The notes below the pieces were generated by a model. It had not been told where the DNA came from. It saw only the letters and a list, made by a program, of their open reading frames with translations, and ran no database searches. DNA of 64,000 bases from Alviniconcha marisindica (lineage: Eukaryota; Mollusca; Gastropoda; Provannidae), in the NCBI GenBank assembly GCA_018857735.1, contig JABMCL010001116.1, forward strand, positions 1,235,001 to 1,299,000, read 5' to 3'. Shown one piece after another: positions 57,601 through 64,000 of the stretch. A program made the position numbers and the translations under genes. Positions within the stretch are counted from its first letter, which is position 1. Each line of letters starts with the position of its first letter.

Positions 57601-59814
57601 TCCTCCATGCGAACACCATCCACATAGCCCGTCATTGGAGGGCCATTGGAACTGATGGAAGCACGCTGCAATGGTACAACACTCTAGATGAACACACACC
57701 TGGGGGTTAAGAAGAACACATACATGCATGCTGCCATCAGAAATAACCGTTTTTATTGATCAGTCAACCATGCAGGTCACAGAAGGGCAAACTGCAGGGG
57801 TGATAATAAATTTGTACATGTTGCTAGGGTACAAATAGGTGTTGCTAGGGTACAAATAGGTGGGTCAATACAATTTGTGATTAAAGTAGCACAAACACGC
57901 AAGCAGCAATGCTAAATCAACATCAGGTAGGAACCCATATAAAGTTGCAAACTTAATTTCTCACATTGTAAATCAAAGTTACTGAGACTTGTCTTCTTCA
58001 TGGTCCAGAACTTAGATCTACGTTAAACGATTCCTCTAAAGCACTTTTAGGCAACAAGACTTTGCAGGCTCTGTGCACTGATCCCTTGTAAGAGAAAGTC
58101 AGAGCAGCAGCCACTCACCCTTTGTGTGTCTTGGTGTGCACGGATCAGGAGCTGCACGATGCGGGGCAGTGCACCATGTTCCCTCAGAGGCGCGTGGTTG
58201 GCAGGGCAGAGCGCCAGGTTACGCACCAGACCGACGACAGCCTTGATGAGCGGCCAGCGGCTGGGTGGGTGCAGCAGTTTCACCAGGACGGGCAGGCCAT
58301 AGTGCAGGCGCACAGCATTCTGGGCCATCTCCGCCTCGGGGTGACGCGACGTCAAATGGCGCAGGGCACACACCTGCAGCAGCAAGGGAGCCATGGGTTA
58401 CTTCTGAACAATGCCACTGCTAAGTACACACAGGAAAGAAACTGGCACTGGGGAATGTAATGAACTTTTGGCACCTGCCAAACACAAATTTCACATCGCT
58501 ATGACCCTTGAAAATTGGTTCAAACGTGTAAAACCCAATGGAGTTTATTATCATGCAAATATTTCAAAACTTTTTCTGGAATTATTAGCACAAAAGCTTT
58601 TGTCACAGCTGACTACATACTGATAATGTCCTAGTTCCAAGTACATGCCAGAATAACACCATCAGTGAAAAGACTTCCAGACTCACATAAAACAAATAAC
58701 AAACAACAACAACAAAATGGGGTGGGGGCAGGGGGCCAAAATATGCCAAAAACCACGTCGTCTAAGAAACAAACAAATAAAAACACAGACACACAAAACA
58801 GCCTGAGAAAGCTGAGCAAACTCACAGCAGGTTCAGTGATGTCCTCGCGGTCGCCGGCCTGCATGACGGTGCGTACCAGGGCCTCAATGCCGCCCACCTG
58901 GCACACCATCACCTTGTTGCGCTGGTTGTTACACGTCAGATTGGACAGGATGCCCGCAGCGCACGTCACCACGTTGATGTCGTTGGAGGCCAGCAGCTGC
59001 ACCAGCATGTGGAGCAGGCCCTCCATCTGGTCCTGCAACAACACAAGCAATGGTTTCCTGTACACAGGCCAAAGCTTCACGCTTCTCAAACACTGACACA
59101 GCCAACCACATGACAGATAACCAGTCCCGATTGTAAAGCAGCCAGCTACAGCAACTGGCTTCTGGAGGGTTAAACCTTTCACTCCCAACCATGCTTTCTG
59201 ACATGGATTCACAACTCAACTTGAGCAACATTCTGGGAAACCTGATCACATGATCAGTAATGTAGTTGAAAATGATGCCGTTTTGGGGTGTTCTAAAAGT
59301 TGATCAAATTGGAAAAAAAATTGTCATGAATTTTCTCAACATGTATGAGATCTCCATGTTTCACTACAGATGAAGTTATTAATTTTATTATGGATATTTC
59401 AGGCAATGGAGCTGAGAGTGTCGAAAACAAAAAGATTTGGGGGGTGGGGGGGCAGCGGCGATGCAGCCAAGGTCAATGGCAGTGACTATCCAGAAGAAAA
59501 TGTTTGGGGTGGGGGGGGGGGGGCGGCGTCATAGGAGAAAAATGCCATGTGGTAGTAGTTGTGGCAGTGGATGAGGACAACAAGCGCAGATGGCTGTTGA
59601 AGAACAAGTATGTAGCAATCATATTTGTATGCTTCTATGTGCCTCTATTTCAAGGTAAGTGCTATAATCCTAAAAACTTTGTCAAAATGGTGAAAAGTGC
59701 TGGGAGTGAAAGGGTTAAATCATGGGTGATGCTACAAAAGTTTCAACAAAACTGGTAATATAGGGAAAGGGGGCTGGGGTGGGGGTGCACAGACTGAGAG
59801 CACAGGGAAGGGGA

Positions 59815-59876
<62 letters not shown>

Positions 59877-62800
59877 CATAACACAAATTTAGTTAAAATG
59901 TTTTAATAACCCAGTGAAGAATTGAAAAGTTGCTCACCATCTTTGTTGCAGCATCAGACAAGTTCCGCAGTGACCACAGGCAGTTCTGAACCAGGCGCTG
60001 ACTCTGGTGCCCCAGGTGCATAGACAGGGCCTGCATGCCGCCTGAAACAGCACAACAGTGATCAACACATGCTAGTCACCACCAGCGCACCACACACTGC
60101 AGTCATCACCACACACTGTAGTCACCATCACACACCAATGACCACCACACACCGCAGTCACCATCAAACACCACAGTAACACACACTACAGTAACCATCA
60201 CACTAGTCACCACCACACACTGCAGTCACCATCTCACATTACACTCCCCACCATGCACTGCAGTCATCAACAACACTAGTCGCCACCACACACTACACTC
60301 ACCAGCACACATTACACTCCCCACCACACACTGCAGTCATCAACACTAGTCACCACCACACACTAGTCATTAACAGTACAATCAGAATCACACTCAGCCT
60401 TTCCATCCTTGGAGACAGTGGCTGAGAAGTTTTCAGCCTGACAGCCACTGAAGTTAGAAAAAGAGTAAGGAAAGGACTCCAGCTGTTCTGTCAACAAGGA
60501 CAGCTGTACATCCTTCTGTCTTTGTAACAACTCACCAGCCTCCCTCTGTCAACACTGACACCTTTACATCCTTCTACCTTTGTAACAACTCACCAGCCTC
60601 CCTCTGTCAACACTGACAGCTGTACATCTTTGTAAGAACTCACCAGCTTCCCTTTGACAACACTGACTGCTGTACATCATTGCATTTTTTTTAAGAACTC
60701 ACCAGCCTCCCTCTGACAGCTGTACATCCTTGCATCTTTGTAAGAACTCATCAGCCTCCCTCTGACAGCTTTGTAAGAACTCACCAGCCTCCCTCTGTCA
60801 ACACTGACAGCTGTACATCCTTCTATCTTTGTAAGAACTCACCAGCCTCCCTCTGTCAACACTGACAGCTGTACATCCTTCTATCTTCATAAGAACTCAC
60901 CAGCCTCCACAATCGCGGGTTTGTTGCTGGCGCACACGGACAGCACCTTGAGGACGCGGGAGGTGGTCCACAGGAGTTTTTCATATGTGTACGACTTCAT
61001 GATGCGCACCAGTTCACCGGGGCCTCCACTGGCCAAGATGATGAGCTGCACAGCACATACAACAGTCACAGCCATGTCCAACATATCACCGTCACAGTGG
61101 CACCTCCAGTGTATGCACCCCCCCACCCCAAGAAGAGACTAAATGGCTTTAAAGATAACTTACCATGACACCCTGTAGTCAGTTCTCCACAATGAACCCT
61201 ACCCCAAAGACCACCCTTTCTAAGTCATTTCCATTCCTTCACGATCTTTTATTTCTGATGTGTGTATGTGGGGTCCTATTGTATCTGATTCTTAGTTACA
61301 AATACCTCAAATTTCTCTATGGCTGTACCCCTCTTGTCAGCCATGTACAGATTACTGTTGTTACTCAAGTATATCTAAATTACTCTTCAAATTTACTGTC
61401 AAGAAACAAGAGTGGGGAGAGAAACAGAACTGAAGAAAACGCTATCAAACATGGCTCTTTTGGTTACAGAAGGGAGAATCATGTAAAACAGCAGGAAAGA
61501 GAAAACTCCTGCCTAACTCACCTTCCTCTGTTGGTTAGCAGAGGCAAGGGTCACATCGTAAACAGAGACAATAGCAAAGGGAAAGAGGGCGGACAATTTA
61601 AAGTATCACCACCTAACGTACCTTGCTCTCCTGGTTGCCATAAGCGAGGATCTGCAGACAGTCGGTGGTGATGGCCAGGAACTTGACGTTGTTGTTGCGC
61701 TGAAGCAGAGCCACCATCTTTTGCAGGCCGCCGGCCAGTCTCACAGCCATCTTGGAGCCTTCCTGGTGCAGCAGCAGGTTGTGCAGGGTGGTGATGGCAT
61801 AGAACAGCACTGACTCCATTGGCGAACTGACCGCAGAAACAAAATCATGCATGAATATTTCTAACAACTGACCAGTTATTTCTTACCCAAATTGCTTCAA
61901 TCATTACTTTTCAAGGTACTGTTAAATAATGTGACTCATTAACATATTCAACAAATAATGGTTTAGAACATAACAAGTAGAGCACTTGTTATAAAAAAAT
62001 AAAAAAAGTTGCCTGTAATATAAATTTGTTTTGATGATAGTGATGCTGCTCAGATCTCTTTCTACAGTATATTTACATCCTCCTGATTTGTGTATAGCCC
62101 ACATACACCACAGGCTTAAAACGGTGCAAAAAGTGAAGCCTACTAATGCAAACAAGCAATAAACCACAGCACTGTAAGATGTGTATCACAGTGTCTGCAC
62201 ACACTACACACAAGTGCATGTCCTGGTGATGTCCCTCATCTCAAAGTGTATTCTATCAAATGCTGGTTATGACTTCTGGCTGAATGTTATGTTTGGGGGA
62301 TGAACAAGGTCTTAAGACCCCCCTTTAGAAGAGCTAAAATAAAAGGCAACCTCTATAATTAGCTGTTTCTAATTTGCAGCCGCCCTGACATAACCGCACC
62401 GGTTGACTGGGCATAAAACACCAATTTATTTACTTTAACTTGCAGCAATTAATCTGTCATGATTGAAATTCTCATGCCAGCACTAACCTGAGAAGCTTGA
62501 CCAGAGCTGGAATGCCGCCAGACTTGAAGATGGCCAGCAGACCTTGCCTGTGATGGGAGAGGTTGTGCAAAGTACCAGCAGCACAACGGGTGGTCTCAAT
62601 GTCCTCTGTGTTTGCCATGGCTCGGATCAAAGCTGCGATCATCTGCGGGGAATTCATGATGGCATGACGACTGGCCTCCTTTTTGGACAGCTGGTGCACC
62701 ATCATGGCTGCCTGGTACACAACCACCTGGTCCTCGTCGTTGAGAAGCTTGATCAGCTCTGGGATGGCGCGTGTGGCAAGGTCTGCATCATCCTGGAAGA

Positions 62801-63945
62801 GACACCGACACTGAACTGCTTGCAGCACTCACATAAAAACGATTACTGTGATATCAGACCTAGCTTTACCTGTAACTTTTACTCATGGCTTCATGCCACA
62901 CCTGTTTCAGGGAAGATTACTGATTGCATTATTAGCTTCTTTTGCTGCAGCTAAAACAAGTCTAAAAATCCAACTTTTATTATTCTGAGAACAGGTGACT
63001 GGTCTGACATTTCTGCCGAGATCTGTACAAGGAATAGTTCTGATCATTTGGACATAAAGTGCAATGAGTAAAATACTGTATCTTAAACAAGCCAGATCAG
63101 CAGTTTCCACTGTACAGCATACTCTGTGGCAGCAACAGCAGTTACCAAACAGATGGCAAAGACCAAGGTCTGCAGTGGAATAATCAAACTAAAAAATGTG
63201 TAATACATCTGCAGCTCTACTCCACCTCATCCAGATATGTACAGACCTGGTAGTTGATGAGGTTGACCACAGCATGTTTCAACATCTGCGAAGGCTCAGC
63301 CAGTCGCTGCACAGCTGTGGGCTGGTCCGGGTGCACCTGCGTGGATGGGATCTGCACACCCTCTGGCAGCGTCTCGGGAAACATGGCTGCTCGCACACGC
63401 TGTGAACGTGTCTGGTTCAGCTGCTGGTTGATGTCTGAAGAAGAACCATCAAATTTCAAAGACATGAAATACATTAGATAAGAACAGTTCAGTTATTCCT
63501 CAGCCCAAGTAAAAGTGCAGATACAAACAATGATGTCTTCTCATGTTCTTTATAAGGATTTCACACACACAAGAAAAAGAAAAAAGAAGGGGGGGTGGGG
63601 GGGGGGGGGGGGCAGGCAGGCAATTTGTACAAGCACGTAAGTGTCCAATCGACAAGATGCAGGAATTTTTGTTCTAGCATCAGACGGTCTCTTCCTTAGC
63701 ACTTCAGTAAAATTCAGCTAAAGGAGCCAAGCTCTCTGAGCCGAACAGTAACTTATTACTGATCATGTTGATTACCAAAAAGGCAGATGGGGAGGGGTGT
63801 TGTAATGCAGTGATGACTCACCTTCCACCTGTTCTGGTGGTGGGGGGTACTGGTCAGTAAGCCCCCAGTCAAACATCATCTTGGCAGTGTCCATGTCGCC
63901 ATCCTCCAGTTCGTCCCCATGGCTCTTGCTGCTGATGGATGGTGC
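54692..63945 (-). CDS. CTNNB1: Beta-catenin (armadillo), 13 coding exons; N-terminal exon(s) off window
   Basis: Adherens-junction component and Wnt-pathway coactivator. Exons on the minus strand: 63945-63822, 63434-63247, 62792-62488, 61826-61622, 61045-60901, 60041-59938, 59032-58826, 58373-58119, 57665-57501, 56815-56665, 56333-56212, 55634-55490 and 54894-54692 (stop TAA), in phase, 772 residues. The alpha-catenin-binding stretch ends NLINYQ. The armadillo repeats follow almost unchanged from vertebrates ([86 protein letters not shown]). The C-terminal transactivation tail is diverged and Gly/Pro-rich but ends FDTDL, the conserved PDZ-binding motif. The first exon here begins after the place of the GSK3/CK1 phosphodegron, so that regulatory segment is off the right edge. 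The human protein has 781 residues. The equally related gamma-catenin (plakoglobin) is vertebrate-specific. Confidence 0.97.
55310..55485. repeat. About 27-bp diverged array abutting a CTNNB1 donor
   Basis: GACTAGTGTAGTGCTG and AGAAGACTAGCGTGTAGTGC units run up to within about 8 bp of the donor of the exon ending at 55490. The donor bases themselves are not clearly repeated. Confidence 0.85.
56771..57240. repeat. 71-bp array carrying the acceptor and exon start of CTNNB1 exon 56815-56665
   Basis: Unit 1 (56771-56841) spans the real exon start and acceptor; unit 2 (56842-56912) is essentially identical and lies wholly in the intron. On the minus strand it gives TATTTTTGCAG/CTGCTGTACTCGCCC and about 45 bp of exon. 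From 56913 to 57240 further copies become progressively diverged (CACGCTGGATGTTCTCAAAG, CACACTGCATGTTTTCAATG), still with GCAGCTG-type junctions. Confidence 0.95.
57818..57865. repeat. 21-bp repeat, two copies
   Basis: GTTGCTAGGGTACAAATAGG twice in a CTNNB1 intron. Confidence 0.95.
59505..59525. repeat. Poly(G) tract
   Basis: G-rich run with at least 13 consecutive G in a CTNNB1 intron. Other G-rich stretches lie at 59438-59455 and 63589-63612. Confidence 0.85.
59817..59874. repeat. (GA)n microsatellite
   Basis: Pure GA run between two CTNNB1 exons, about 65 bp from the donor at 59937. Confidence 0.95.
60060..60370. repeat. CACCACACACTGCAGTCACC-type short repeats
   Basis: Irregular units of about 20-25 bp with CACCACACACTGCAGTCA and ACTAGTCACCA in a CTNNB1 intron. 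Confidence 0.9.
60505..60910. repeat. About 58-bp array carrying copies of a CTNNB1 donor site
   Basis: Units of AACTCACCAGCCTCCCTCTG, TCAACACTGACAGCTGTACA, TCCTTCTATCTTTGTAAG. On the minus strand each gives GGAGGCTG/GTGAGTT, a copy of the real 5' splice site of the exon ending at 60901. Copies with intact GT end at 60536, 60594, 60644, 60703, 60785 and 60843. One at 60752 has GT changed to AT. Confidence 0.95.
62385..62440 (-). repeat. Dispersed TAAG-tail repeat, reversed copy
   Basis: GGTTGACTGGGCATAAAACA CCAATTTATTTACTTT is the reverse complement of the segment at 24870-24912 and related to 18940-19030. It lies in a CTNNB1 intron. Confidence 0.6.
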
Positions 63946-64000
63946 CTGTCACACATACACACTGTATACATCACAACAATGCTTACAGCAGAAGCAAGCT

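Overview
The window is animal nuclear DNA, most likely from a mollusc and plausibly a marine gastropod. The evidence is short exons with GT/AG borders, introns full of TG/CA microsatellites and minisatellites, homopolymer G/C tracts, decayed non-LTR retrotransposons, and proteins that align along their whole length with vertebrate orthologues. The species is inferred, not shown. Reading frames and splice phases were followed by hand; every internal exon joins in phase. Layout, left to right: (1) 1-1650 holds a broken LINE on the minus strand, and 2440-9786 holds the last eight coding exons of a mitochondrial dicarboxylate carrier (SLC25A10, +), whose first exon(s) are off the left edge. (2) 9787-19295 is a long gene-poor stretch of 3' UTR or intergenic repeats. 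(3) 19296-28666 is a complete 11-exon ERCC1 (+), the DNA-repair partner of XPF, with an in-frame 54-bp coding minisatellite and one GC-AG intron. (4) 31274-38350 is a complete 8-exon GNPTG (-), the gamma subunit of the lysosomal-enzyme GlcNAc-1-phosphotransferase. (5) 38705-42727 is a complete 6-exon TSR3 (+), the 18S rRNA aminocarboxypropyl transferase. GNPTG and TSR3 are head to head, 354 bp apart, the same pairing as in the human genome. (6) 45110-50296 is a complete 6-exon SOSS-B/hSSB1 single-stranded-DNA-binding protein (NABP2-like, +). (7) 54692-63945 holds 13 coding exons of beta-catenin (CTNNB1/armadillo, -), lacking only the N-terminal phosphodegron exon(s) off the right edge. Pairs 3/4 and 6/7 are convergent. 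The most unusual feature is recurrent. In at least six introns a tandem repeat unit contains a copy of the neighbouring exon border, so the real splice site sits at the end of an array of decoy sites: SLC25A10, ERCC1 exon 4, GNPTG exons 7 and 8, and CTNNB1 twice. In addition, SSB1 has a separate copy of an exon with its donor. In the cases I translated, using a decoy leads quickly to a stop codon. Other items worth a second look are a roughly 330-bp foldback element in a carrier intron, the coding minisatellite of ERCC1, and several dispersed repeat families.
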